From Drosophila pseudoobscura (lineage: Eukaryota > Arthropoda > Insecta > Diptera > Drosophilidae), in assembly GCF_009870125.1 (NCBI RefSeq), contig NC_046680.1:10664001-10728000 (forward strand): a DNA stretch of 64,000 nucleotides. The letters are read 5' to 3'. The position numbers and the translations under genes were made by a program. Under the pieces are notes generated by a model. It was not told the DNA's origin. It did not search any database and saw nothing but the letters and a program-made list of their open reading frames with translations. Numbering within the stretch: position 1 is the stretch's first letter; each line of letters begins with the position of its first letter. Positions 38,951 through 51,500 of the stretch are shown piece by piece.

Positions 38951-41900
38951 TGCTCGTAGTTTGATTTCGTTTATTGTTTGATTGCTGCCTGGCTTGCGGT
39001 ATTTTGGGTGTAGAAGCACAACATCGAAATAAGTAAATTCAAAATCAGCCTTACGAAAGTGCACTTAAAATTGTCTACTAAACATACATTATTTTCTTCA
39101 CATTTCCCTTCGCGCGATTGCTTGTCAAATGGTGTAGATACCGGGGGGAGTGGGGGGATACTGGGGACTCGGAAGGACCTGTGGGGGGGGGCTGCCTAAT
39201 GCACCTGTGCGTTTCGTTTCGTTTCGTATCGTATCGTTTCTTGTCGATTCGATTCGTTCCTTTGGGCTCGCTCAACGTGACCCCTGGGCCTGGGCCGAGG
39301 CTTCTTTGTGCGATAGACGCGATAGTTCCGATGCCGATTGATGTGCTAGTCGGTTTGATTAACTGGTATGTCTTTGTTTCTCTCACTGTCGATTGTGTCT
39401 TTAAATACAACTAATGGATTTTCCTTTTGGCCACAATATGCTGCCGCTTCTGGGCTATTGTGCAGCGATTGTTGCTGCTGTTGCTGCTGTTGCTGCTGTT
39501 GATGTGTATCTGTGGCTGTGCCTGTATCTGTATCTGTAGTCGCGGCTGCTTGTAGTCGTTGTCGTTCGCGTCCTCGTTGTTGTCATCCTCGCTTTCGTAT
39601 CCTGCTGCTGCTGCACATGCAACGAGGAGCTGCTGGATGGCTGCAAGCCTGCGCTGCAGCATTCGGTGGAACCAGCGCCATTGGAACTCGCCGACGTCAA
39701 ATCAGTTGGAAGTGTGTCTCTGCCAGCGCTGCTGCTCTTGCCTCTGTTTATTTCCCACATTGCGGCACGCAATCACCACCCACCACCCACCATGCACCCG
39801 CACCCTCACCCACACACACACACACCACCAGCCGCCCCACCATCAGAGGCAGCGGCAACAACGACAACCACCAGCTGCTGGCGAGTGGAAAGTGGCTTGC
39901 CAGTGGCTTTAATAATCGATTTTTCAGCACCAGGCACACATGCAAATCGATACGATCCGGGGAGGGGGCCTCCTGCAGGGCTCTGCTTTCCCTTTTCCTC
40001 GACTCCTCCGGATGCACGGACTGTTTTCAACGTTCTCGAAACACTTTCACACCTACTCGTATGCAAAGGTCTCACAATTCAATTGTTTTCCATTTTTCCC
40101 ACTTGCCGTAATTCACTTTCAAGGAATCAACATGTCACGGTTGTATCCCTTTTCACTTTTTTCCCGAATTTTCTTTGGTTCTCGCTGGGAAATGTGCAAA
40201 TTTTCATTGATTGGATGCGTCGCGCGCGCGTTTTGTGGCTTCTGGTTGCAGGTGCACTCCTCGGACTGGAGCAGCAGTTGGTAGCAGCTGACCGAAGCTG
40301 CGTCCTTTGCAGGAATGTGTCCCAAATTCGAGTGCCACAAACACATTTCCTGCTGCCGCTGCCGCTGCTGCTGCCGCTGCCGCTGCACAAACTTTCCGTT
40401 TCGTGGGGTTGCTTCCTCCGCCAGTGGCCAGGCTTGGAAGAGGAGGTGGCCGGGCTAGCGCACACACACTAGCGCACTCCGCTGGGAAAATCGCACTCCA
40501 CACCAACGGGCATATGTATGCCGCACACACACATGCAGCGGAAAAATGGGACTCGCTGCTGCGAGCCGCCGCGAAATAGGGTTAGTAGGCATAATGCCAA
40601 GTGCATAGCCGGGAAAACTGGAAGCGGACACGAGTCGATACGCACTCGGCATTGCTGCGCAGCCTTTTCCACCCCTAAGCGCCGCTCTCTCCGTGTCGGC
40701 TGGGAAATTCCCACCGAGGTGGAAATCCGTTGAAGGGAAATTTTTGCCCGCCTGGTGGTGGCAGTGAACAGGGCGGGAAGTTTGAATTCATTCTGTATGT
40801 CATTCACGATGTGATATGAGAATCTGGGAAAGCATAAGAGATTCGATCCACAAGGAGTCCACAAGGAGTATTTACTCATCTATGGATTCCGATCCAGAAG
40901 ATAAGTAAGAGAATATTGTATTGGGTTGGGTTTGAGTTGAACTCGAGTCTCCCCCAGCGTTCCCTCCACCTCGATCTCAAATCAGACTCAGGTCAGGTGT
41001 TCTGTAGAACTAAAAAAATGTCTTAGACCGCAACGATGCACTCCAACAGAGTGGGGTCTGAGCAAAAAGAAGAGAAACCTCGCATTACCCAACTCAGATT
41101 CGGATTAATCGGGCCCTTACGGATCGAACCGGATCGGTTCATTAGCGATCAGTGCGATTGGTGCTGGCGGGGGGGCAGACCATCGTCAACCGTTACCAGC
41201 GTCAACCGCCAACCGCCAGCCACCAACAGTCGAGAGTGAAGAGCTAAGAGTGGGGTCGGGGGACGCGGGACGGGGCCGGGGCCGGGGCTGGGGCAGCCAT
41301 CAGCATTAATATTTCATGTTTTTCCGTTGCTTAAATCATGTTAGATTTATTTTGTGCTGGTTTCAGCTGCCGTCGCTTGCGTTGCGCAACCACTGCCAAG
41401 AGCCAACTTGTTCTGGCCCGGGCCCCGGGCCCCAGGCTGCGGCTTGCAACTTGGCTAGAGCACCGTTGGTTCTAACGTGAAATGTGTGCCTCACCGTTGT
41501 GCCCCGATCGAGGCTGGTTCTTCTTGTGGTTATTGTTGCTGTTGTTGTCTATGCCGATGCCGATGCCGATGCCGATGCCAACCTGTTTTCCTCCATCGTC
41601 ATTGTGCAGAACTCTCCGAAAAAGTCCCGTAAGAAAGTCCCAGTTATTCAAGAGGAAAAACCTGTTACACGCAACTGGCTCAAAGCTGATTGCTTTGCTG
41701 CTGCCAAGAACAGAACATAGCAGCAGAATCGAAAAGCCTCAGAACGGCAGCGGCAGCAGCGGCAGCGGCAACAACAGCAACGGCAACAGCAAGCCCCACA
41801 AACAAACACGTTAGTACCGTTGTTTCGGATTCTTTGTTGCGCAACTGTGTTGCAAGATTAGCTGCGACTCCGACACTGCCCCCGCCACCGCCACCGCCAC

Positions 41901-44900
41901 TGCCAACTACTGGTTTATTGCAGCGCTGCTGTCGATGAGGCAACAGTGGCTCATTGTAGTTGTTGCTGTTGCTGTTGTTGCGCCAGCAGCCGCTCAGCGC
42001 CTTGAAGATGTTGTAAAATCTTTTGGCTAGAATCGGAAATCCACCAGAAACGGAGACGCGGACGGGGATGGGGACGGGGATGGGGATCGGGACGGAACCA
42101 TTGCATGTCTTGAAGCTCGACTGCTTATTCCATCCATCTATTCGCGGCTATTGAAAGCCGTTGCCTTTTATGATCAATTAATTGTTGTTGCTCTTTTAAT
42201 GATTTCATTAGACCATCGACTATGCTATAGCCCTGCAAGGTTGATCGTCGGGGGGGTGTAATATCACCAGAAATATTTTGATTGCCAGCGAAACTTTTAT
42301 GTTATTTTGTTTTCACCTTTAAATTGATTGCGAAGTCGATTAAGTTATTTCATTCGTTTGATATACGTTATATAAAGATGAGACCCCACTAACACAAAGA
42401 TAATTCATTTATAAAATCTTGAAAATAAAACCATCTGTTGTACGGCATGATGTAAGGATCTTTTGCAGAGCTATCTAATCTCCATAAGATCTACTCTCTT
42501 AAGCTTAAGCTTTCCATTCGAGGTAGATAGCCTCGGATGGCAACTTTTGTGGTTAACCTACTGACATATCCATCCATATTCAGCTACAGCTACTGTATTT
42601 AGAATCTTCAGACAATCAGAATAATTAATAGTAGGAAATTATCCGTTTCTCCGATCCCAATGCCGTAGAAATCCGTGTATTCGGACAGATTACTCACCTC
42701 TGATAGTGCTTGGCATGTTATCCAGATTCACGGATCTCATCTATGGGTGTATAAAGAGTGTTCCCCGTAGGGCAGAGTCCCGGTCACCCGATCAGAGTCG
42801 AAGCCTTGATCCCTTCACGCAACAAGATCATTGGCTGGAGAAGAAACATAGTGGACCGGGCAGGGGACGAGTCCTGAGTCGGTGTCCGCTGTAGCTGCCA
42901 CTGAGCTAGCTCCGGGCAGAAATAGATGACGACACAAAACGTATTTCAAACGGTAAAACGGGCCAGCGAAGGCGATGATGATGATGTCGACGGCTGGCGG
43001 AGGGAGTCGCGCGCGAAACTCAACGAATCGGATCAGGAAGAAGGCCGAACGATCTGCGCTGACTGGAAGTGAGACGAGGGGAAGAGCCGATGAGCCAGCT
43101 TCCAGCTTTCGAGCAACCAAATGTACTGGACTGGACGTGGGGACACACGATTGCACACTAAATGGCAGAAGACCAAGGCGAAGACCCGTTGCATCTGGCC
43201 TGATCATCATCTTCTGCGGTGGAGTCGGAGTCCGAGTCCGAGTCATCGTCATCCCCGACGGGAACGGGAACGGGAAACTGTGTGCAAGTGTGCGAAAATC
43301 GGTGTACGAAGACGGTTTGAGCCGAGAAAGGAGAAAGGAGCTGTAATAGCTCCCACCTTCCACCACCACACAGACAGACAGACAAACACACACACACGCA
43401 CACCTGAAAGAAGGGGAAGCAAAAAAGAATCAAAATTCCTGCTAATTAAATGCGTGATCATTGCTCGAAAATATCCACTCAGCAACCAAAAAAGTACAAA
43501 AGATGAAACATTCATACAAATCTTTGTATGTACATATGTACATAAAATACTTGTAAGAAAGAGTCATGCGTGCATTTCATCAGAGATCAGAAATGTCCGA
43601 GAGTCAGAGACCTGAGAGCCGTGACGTCGCGCTGCTTTGGGGCCCGTCGTGGCGGCGCTGGAGCTTTCTCAGTTGCACCTTTAATCGCTGAATAAACAGG
43701 AAGACTTCTACGGCAAACAGCACTCACACACACACATTCACGCCCGCTAGAGAGGGAGAGACATAAAACAGGTTGAGAAGTACCGCTAAGCGGGAAGAAG
43801 AAGAAGTCCACTTGGAGCACGGCAGAGCAGAGCAGAGGAGAGAGCCCCAGAACTGAACATAACCGAACAGCAGAGGCAGCGGCAGCGGCAGAGGCAGAAG
43901 CAGAGGTCAACGAACGTTCTTAGCGCTCAAGCAACGGCGGCCACAAGAATGAAGGAATCAAAACACACGAAAAAACGCCAAGCATGTCGAGAGAGCGTCG
44001 ACAGAGCGGAGAGAGAGGGCGAGAAAGAGAGCGGGAGCCAAGGCGTGAGCAGATGAAAGAAAGTATCAAAAGAGAAAGCAAAACGATCAGGCGCAAAAGA
44101 GAGCCAGCCAGCCAGCCACTATCTGAAGAGAGAGCACAGGTGAGGCGAGTGAGCGATGTAATTGAAGAGCGGAAGAGATTGTTCGAAAATGATATTGCAT
44201 TCTTCTCGCCTGTGTGTTTTCATATGCATTTCAATACAGATTTTCGGTTCTTTTCTGTTGCTCAATAAACTCCGTAAGCTTAAACGAAATGTATTTTTAG
44301 CAGAAAATTTAATAAGAATGCATTCGGTGGAGAAAAGAGAGTGTGAGAGAGAGACAGGGCGAGCTAGGGAGGGACTGCGTGGCGATGGGGCGGTCGTGTC
44401 TGCGCCCCAACAAAAGCCGCTTTGTAACTGTCTGTATGACAAGCGAAAGAAACCGAAATTCTTATTCTTATTGCTCAATATTTGGTAATACACACACACA
44501 CTCAGACAAAAGCAAACACACACACTCGCAGTCACACAGAGACGTGCAAAAGCCATTGAATGTAGCGGTATTTTGTCGAAATTTACAGTCTCAAGACGAG
44601 CACCGAGCCAGGCAAAGCTCATTGACCTCCACGGCGTAAGCGGCAGAGACTACCCTCCCCCTGCCCTTCCCCTTCCTCCTGTAACAAGTGTGTAATGAGA
44701 TAGTGGAGTGGGAGGGTCGTGGCAGGAGGGGGAGGGGAGTGCTGAGCGAGAGCGGGAGCCAAGCTTCCAGGGAATCTTTAGGCGGTTTTCTGATTTGATA
44801 TCTTCCTCCTCATGTTCCCCTTCCTCCCGTGCACTTTCTGGGAATGTTTGATGGTTTTTGTGGAGATGGGGAGCCCTTTTTAATCTCCCCAGATGTGGTA

Positions 44901-45525
44901 TTTGCTCGTATTATTGGCCAGCACGAAGGCGGGCAGAGAACCTTCAAGCATCAACGGACACTGCCGCAAATTTAATTGGAAGGAAATGGGGATTGTGCCT
45001 GACAGCCTGTTGATCCTGTTTGTGTTTGTCCTTAGGCCCTGATACATGTGTATGTGTGAGTGTATGTGGGGGTGGACGCCCTCTTGCGATTGGTCAATGG
45101 CTTCTATCCCTACAAAGGACGCCTCCTGCCATTGGCTGATTTTCTTATTTGCTTATAAACTCCTTCTCTCGCTGACTGGCCTGCTCTTTGTCCCCACCAT
45201 AAGCCTGTTGCTTTTGTGCATACTCTTCTCGGGAGAAAGGCTATCAAACACTATACATGAAAATGATTTAAACTAAGAAAATACCATCTTAAATATTATG
45301 GTACTTCTGTATAAAATGTAGAATATATATTTGAATGTTTGAGCCATAAGATATCGACAGATACCAAAGGGCATCCGAAGTTCCGCCTGGGCGACCACAT
45401 TTGTTTCGTTCTGCTTAGTATTATTTTCAGTCATATTAGGAAAAGAACCATCCTGCTGTTTAATGACATTTTCATTGCGCACATCGTCCTTCGTAGTGAC
45501 AGCAGCAGCGAAACTAATTCTCGGG
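38951..45525. other. Upstream region of Hr3 and intergenic DNA
   Basis: No protein gene is supported. The 39.4-40.7 kb part is GC-rich, with CAG/CTG runs and a good minus-strand donor (ACA followed by GTGAGA, near 39382). It is a plausible 5' leader or promoter region for the long Hr3 transcript. 41.0-42.2 kb and 42.9-44.7 kb hold GAGA, CA and GCCGAT repeats (for example four GCCGAT copies near 41551-41578). The rest is unremarkable AT-rich spacer. Confidence 0.45.
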
Positions 45526-45563
45526 TATAAATAGGTCCTTTGTGCAGGCAACTCCATTCAGTT
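45526..45563 (+). promoter_or_regulatory. Isolated TATA box plus initiator, plus strand
   Basis: TATAAATAG at 45526-45534 is followed by an initiator TCAGTT at 45558-45563, so the first T of the TATA box is 34 bp upstream of the initiator A at 45560. This is close to the standard spacing of a strong focused Drosophila promoter. No recognised coding start follows. It could be an upstream promoter of Hdc, 3 kb downstream, or serve a short transcript, since AATAAATAAA occurs about 105 bp further on. Confidence 0.5.
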
Positions 45564-45854
45564 TCACTCCGAGTGCGGCCCCATTCGAGTCCTCTGCAAG
45601 TCCAACTCTTTCCTGTGTGTGGGTGTGTGTCCAGAGTGCTCTATAAAAGTGAAACATATATTCCAAATAAATAAAACATATACTACTGCTTAACTATAAC
45701 AATATATTCGGATTCTATAAAATATTCGATCACTGATAATTTCGTGGTTTTTATATTCTCTGTCGTCTAATTGGTTAAAAAATGGGTTTGATTTACCAAA
45801 GCAATTCGTAACTTTGAAATTCATTGGAAAACCGTAATGATTAGTTACTGTTTT

Positions 45855-46975
45855 TATACCCGATACTCAAAATGAGTATTGGGGTATATTAGATTTGTGG
45901 TGAAAGTGGATGTGTGTAACGTCCAGAAGGAATCGTTTCCGACCCCATAAAGTATATATATTCTTGATCAGCATCAATAACCGAGTCGATTGAGCCATGT
46001 CTGTCTGTCCGTCTGTCCGTCCGTCCGTCTGTCCGTCTGTCCGTCTGTCCGTCCCCTTCAGCGCCTAATGCTCAAAGACTATAAGAGCTAGAGCAACGAT
46101 GTTTTGGATCCAGACTTCTGTGATATGTCACTGCTCCAAAAATATTTCAAAACTTTGCCCCGCCCACTTCCGCCCCCACAAAGGGCGAAAATCTGTGGCA
46201 TCCACAATTTCAACGATACGAGAAAACTAAAAACGCAGAATCGTAGAAGATGCCTATATCTTCTAGAGTGCAAAATCTGAACCAGATCGTATAATTGTTA
46301 CAGCCAGAATCACGAAAACAATTTCACTCTTTCTCGCTCTGTCTCACTCTAACACACAGGTTTCATGGTCGGTTTTGCCAATTGCAAAATATGAGTTCAA
46401 GGATCTCAGAACCTATAAAAGCCAGAGCAACCAAATTTGGTATCCACACTCCTGTGATATCGGACCTTGACCGTTTCCTGTCCAAATTTCGCCACACCCC
46501 CTTCCGCCCCCGCAAAGGACGAAAATCTGAGGCAACCACAAATCTCAGAGACTATTAAGGCTAGAGTAACCAAATTTGGTACACACACTCCTTTAAGATG
46601 TCACTATAAAACGTATATCTCAGAATTTTACCCCACCCCCTTCCGCCCCCACAAAGGACGAAAATCTGTTGCATCCACAATATTGCAGATTTGAGAAAAC
46701 TAAAAACGCAGAATCATAGATAGCGACCATATCTATCAGATTGCTGAATCTGGATCAGATCAGATCATTTTTATAGCGAAAGGAAACAAATCAATTTGCA
46801 GTGGCTACGCAGCGCCCGACGTCACGCTCAGACTGATTTTCTGTCTCTCTCGCACGCACTCTTTGTCGTGTCGTTAAATATTAGCGGCGTCTGCCGGAGG
46901 AGAGCCATACTGACTTAGTATCGGGTATAACCGTAGAGTTGCGGTGTCCGCAGCAACTCACAACGTTCCACCTCG
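45855..46975. mobile_element. DINE-1-like (Helitron-related) non-autonomous element
   Basis: The element starts with TATACCCGATACT and carries, near its far end, the perfect 13-bp inverted copy AGTATCGGGTATA (46917-46929). The left part has the hallmarks I know from DINE-1/INE-1 repeats: a TTCTTGATCAGCATCAATA block, the phrase GTCGATTGAGCCATGTCTGT, then a run of TCTG/TCCG tetranucleotides (about 46001-46052). Inside are at least three diverged copies of a module of roughly 100-150 bp containing CCGCCCCC-CAAAGG-CGAAAATCTG. After the inverted repeat comes a short hairpin, GTTGCGG-TGT-CCGCAGCAAC. There is no transposase frame, as expected for this family. Exact ends are uncertain because I could not define target sites. 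Confidence 0.7.
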
Positions 46976-48017
46976 TTTTACTAGTATTTAATACCATAAA
47001 TATATATCAAATAGCAAAAAAGAAACATTAAAAATAGTTGAAAACCGCCACTTCAGGCCAGGTCGAGATATTATATGATCACTAGCAAAAACCCTATTAA
47101 AGGTCATACGATACTTTAAAAAATCAATTGATTAAGATATTGGAAACGCAAATGCCGCGTGAAATTACGAAGTCAGTAAATCACGGGTTTCATTTTAAAA
47201 AAAGATGTTCGGGGTATATTTTAAAACGCAAGTTTGAGGATTTGATATACTCAGCCAGGCCTAAAACCTGAATGTTGTCTTATGTAATGTATGTACAAAA
47301 TCACTGTCGCACAGTGCTTTTAGTAGAGTCCGAATGTGGGAAAGAAAGTTCTATAAATGTTGTATATAAATTAATGTGCCACAATCGGCATAACTATATT
47401 TATTTTAAGGTTCAAGATGAGATAGTTCTAGTGATGAATAATATCAGATTCGTCGCCATATTTATCTGCTAACTCCCCATTTATCTGACAGATACTTTGT
47501 TGCTGCTGCAGTCTGTGAAAAATTCAGAATTTCCAAACGCCGCATGAGCAGTTCTGATATCATGTTCTCTGCATTCTAAATGCATGACAAAATACAGTTG
47601 GGAAAATCAGACCAGCAGCCCCTCGATCCTCGATCCACGATCCACACCGATCCAGATACACTCAGAGTACATCCAGTGCACGAGTCCAGATCGAGCAGAT
47701 ATAATTAATTTGCGGTATTTAAAGTATAATCAAGCTATGCGAATTACCAAGCATAAACAATTAGAGAGCGCTTTCCAATTTAAACGGAATTTTGTTGGGA
47801 ATCCGTTTCGAGCCCTGTCCGAATACTGAATACTGCCGTGTGGCCGTGTGGGCGTGTGGCGGGTGGCGTGTTGGGGCTGGTATCATCTCCGCAATTAGCG
47901 GGCTCCGTGTGCTGACAACTTGTCAACACACACACACACACTCCCCAATGTACCTGCGAACTGCATTATTTTGGAGCGAATCGCCTAATCGATTATTTTT
48001 GTGGTCGCCAAAAGGTC
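46976..48017. other. Intergenic DNA upstream of Hdc
   Basis: AT-rich sequence between the mobile element and the Hdc TATA box. I see no coding frame and no further core promoter. Confidence 0.5.
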
Positions 48018-48060
48018 TATAAAAGAGGACACAATCCCAGCTGCCTAGCCAACGACACTC
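48018..48060 (+). promoter_or_regulatory. Probable Hdc core promoter (TATA box)
   Basis: TATAAAAG at 48018-48025 is a consensus TATA box about 530 bp upstream of the Hdc start codon. A transcription start about 30 bp downstream, around 48048-48055, is expected; no strong initiator is evident. Assignment to Hdc rests on strand and proximity. Confidence 0.55.
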
Positions 48061-48548
48061 GCAGAACGGCTTATGCAGAGAACAAATATTTTCGCTGCCA
48101 TAATTAAGTGGGTGAATTTTCTGGCCCTTCCAGCTCGAACCTCGTGTTTTCTCAGCTGGCAGCCTTTCCCAGAACCCAGAGCCCAGGCTTTTCCACCGCT
48201 TTTCATTTCCAATCAGCCAGAAGCCCCACAACATCGGAAGTGTCCAAAGTTCCCATTTCATTATACTCGTACTGTTCTCTTTCTTGTTTTTTGTGCTTTA
48301 GCAGCGGTCAGAGCGTTCCAATTTGGCATTTGAATCTGGCCCGAATCCCCAGAAAATGGAGCTTGCCTAGCCATTGCCCAGGGAGTGAGAAGCGTGAGAG
48401 AAAAGTCTAACAGGATTAGGCCAAACCCATAAGGACACAAGACAGATCCGACTCGGATACAGACCCAGATAGAGATACCAACGAACGGCATTTGCAGAAT
48501 ACGAGCAATTTACGTCAGCAAGGGTCAGACGAGACGAGCGATTGCACC

Positions 48549-51500
48549 ATGGACTTTAAGGAATACCGTCAGCGGGGTAAGTTGAGAACTAAGTCCGGGC
48601 CATAAACTGCACAGCGGCAGCGGCGGATGTAAATCCGTTTCGGGGGCATATTTGATTTGTCCCAAGGGGATTTGTCCCAATCGTTTGTCTTCATTTAATG
48701 GCCCCTAACCGAAGCCCCCGCATTGCCCCACACACAGGCAAGGAGATGGTCGACTATATAGCGGACTATCTGGAGAACATACGAGAGCGTCGCGTCTTTC
48801 CTGACGTCAGTCCGGGCTACATGCGCCAGCTCCTGCCGGAGTCGGCCCCGATTGAGGGCGAGCCCTGGCCAAAGATATTCGACGACGTGGAGCGCATCGT
48901 CATGCCGGGCGTGACCCACTGGCAGTCGCCCCACATGCACGCCTACTTCCCGGCCCTCAACTCGATGCCCTCGCTGCTGGGCGATATGCTGGCGGACGCG
49001 ATCAACTGTCTGGGCTTCACCTGGGCCAGCTCCCCGGCATGCACCGAGCTGGAGATCGTCGTGATGAATTGGCTGGGCAAGATGATCAACCTGCCGGACG
49101 AGTTCCTCCACCTGAGCAGCAGCGGCAGCAGCAAGGGCGGCGGTGTGCTCCAAACGACGGCCAGCGAGGCCACGCTGGTCTGCCTGCTGGCCGGACGCAC
49201 TCGGGCTATCCAGCGCTTCCACGAGCGCCATCCCGGCTACCAGGATGCCGAGATAAATGCCCGTCTGGTGGCCTACTGCTCGGACCAGGCCCACTCCAGC
49301 GTGGAGAAGGCGGCGTTGATTGGTGCGTGGCTCTAAGCAGCTTAGGCTTACTTTAGTGTTCTTCCGCTTCCTCTCACTCCCACTCTCACTCTCGTTCTGC
49401 CTGTCCACCCACACAGGACTCGTCCGTATGCGGTACATCGAGGCGGACGAGGAGCTCGCGATGCGCGGCAAACTGTTGCGCGAGGCCATCGAGGATGACG
49501 TTAAGCAGGGCCTGGTCCCCTTCTGGGTAAGTTGAAGTCTGTCAAAACTAATTGGCCAAGAATGCGGCGGCAGCTGATTGCCCAACTCCCACTGGAGCCA
49601 ATTAATACATGTCAGCAGTTAACTGTCCGCCTGCCGTGGTTCTATGCTTCTACTTTCAGGTCTGCGCCACCCTCGGCACCACCGGCAGCTGCAGCTTCGA
49701 CAATCTGGAGGAGGTGGGTGCTCTCTCTGCGGACCACTAATCTGTTTCCACTGACAACATCCACTCCCACTCTTTAATTCCACCGCAGATCGGCCTGGTC
49801 TGTAGGGAGCACAACCTGTGGCTGCACGTCGACGCCGCCTACGCTGGGAGCGCGTTCATTTGCCCCGAGTTCCGCACCTGGCTGCGGGGCATCGAGCGGG
49901 CGGACTCGATTGCCTTCAACCCCTCCAAGTGGCTGATGGTGCACTTCGATGCCACCGCCCTGTGGGTGCGCGACAGCACGGCCTTGCATCGCACCTTCAA
50001 CGTGGAACCGCTGTACCTGCAGCACGAGAACTCGGGCGTGGCCGTGGACTTCATGCACTGGCAGATACCCCTGAGCCGCCGCTTCCGCGCCCTGAAGGTG
50101 TGGTTCGTGCTGCGCTCGTACGGGATCAAGGGCCTGCAGCGCCACATCCGCGAGGGGGTACGCCTGGCGCAAAAGTTCGAGGCGCTCGTCCTGGCTGATC
50201 ACCGCTTCGAGCTGCCAGCGAAGCGTCACCTCGGCCTGGTGGTGTTTCGCATTCGTGGCGACAACGAGCTCACAGAGAAGCTGCTGAAGCGACTGAACCA
50301 TCGCGGGAAGCTGCACTGCATCCCCTCCTCGCTGAAGGGGCAGTATGTCATCCGATTCACCATCACCTCGACGCACACGACCCTCGACGACATCGTCAAG
50401 GACTGGATGGAGATCCGCCAGGTGGCCTCTATGGTGCTCGAGGAGATGAACATTACCATCTCGAATCGCGTCTATCTCAAGGGTAAACGCAAGTCCTTCC
50501 GCCTCTAGTGGAACCTAGTGGGGTTCAACCTCAGTTTCCCGAATCTATTCTGTTCTATTGCCTGCCTTTGTTCTTTTAGATTTTTTATGTTTTGAGTTCA
50601 TGAGTTAATGCACTTCGATCCACCCAAAATCGATGATTTTCTTGAGAGATCTGGGACAATATAGGGGCACTGCTTGAGATTGTTCCTTGTAATGGGAATG
50701 ATAATTCTAGTCTGTTTTATTCAACTGTGACCGGTATAGAATGATGGGTAGTCGTTGGGTAAATGGATGAATATGGTGGGAGAGGTATAGATACCAAAAA
50801 GGAGTATCTAGAAAAGCCTTAAACTAGTCTTTCGATCCTCTTAGTATCGTACTATTTTTCCACTGATATGCCATAGAACAGGCCTAGTCCAGTCCACTGC
50901 CCAGAGCTATCCCAATCATAGAAGCCAGTCCTACACGACATTCTTGACAGTACTCCGCCTTTTTCAATTGTGCTTCCGTAGACACCAAGGAGAAGAGCGA
51001 GGCCTTTGGCTCAAGCCTGCTGCTGTCGAACTCCCCAATGTCCCCCAAAGTGGTCAACGGTTCCTTCGCCGGCATATTCGACGCAGATGAGTTTCTGGCC
51101 AAGACCTATGCAGGCATTCGAATAGCGGTGAGTGGAGGCACAGGCCCACCAATGAAGATCCTTTAGTACAGATCTCATCCTCAACACAGCACCAGGAATC
51201 CCCATCGATGCGGCGACGCGTGCGTGGCATCCTCATGTCCGGCAAGCAGTTCTCGCTGGACTCCCACATGGATGTGGTGGTGCAGACCACCCTGGATGCC
51301 ACCACCGGCGAGACCAACAGCACCACCAACTCGTATGGGAGGACCACGGTGCGCGAGAACTCGGCCCAGGCCGGGGGCCAGCAGGCGAGCATCCGTGAGG
51401 ACAACGAGGAGTCGACGGAAGGTATGAAGCCCAGGTAGCGTAGTCGCCAGTTAGATCTATTGCCAGTGCTCGGTAGCCATTTAGCCTCCCACTGCAGGAG

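Noticed and set aside
39411..39772. Two overlapping minus-strand frames near 39.4-39.8 kb, one starting MWEINRGKSSSAG
   Set aside because: They look partly coding-like, but neither has a donor that joins in frame to the long Hr3 exon or to the DNA-binding-domain exon, and both end at stops. I treat them as leader or CAG-repeat sequence.
42815..43393. 192-codon minus-strand frame with plus-strand counterparts
   Set aside because: It lacks an ATG at its start, shows no domain, and the overlapping plus-strand frames are of similar length. The sequence is repeat-rich spacer.
43984..44268. ATG-started Arg/Glu-rich plus-strand frame
   Set aside because: It is the translation of a GAGA tract; low complexity alone explains the composition.
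48695..49585. 296-codon minus-strand frame opposite Hdc exons 2 and 3
   Set aside because: It is antisense to a clearly conserved decarboxylase coding region and crosses a real intron. The same applies to the minus-strand frame at 49774-50376.
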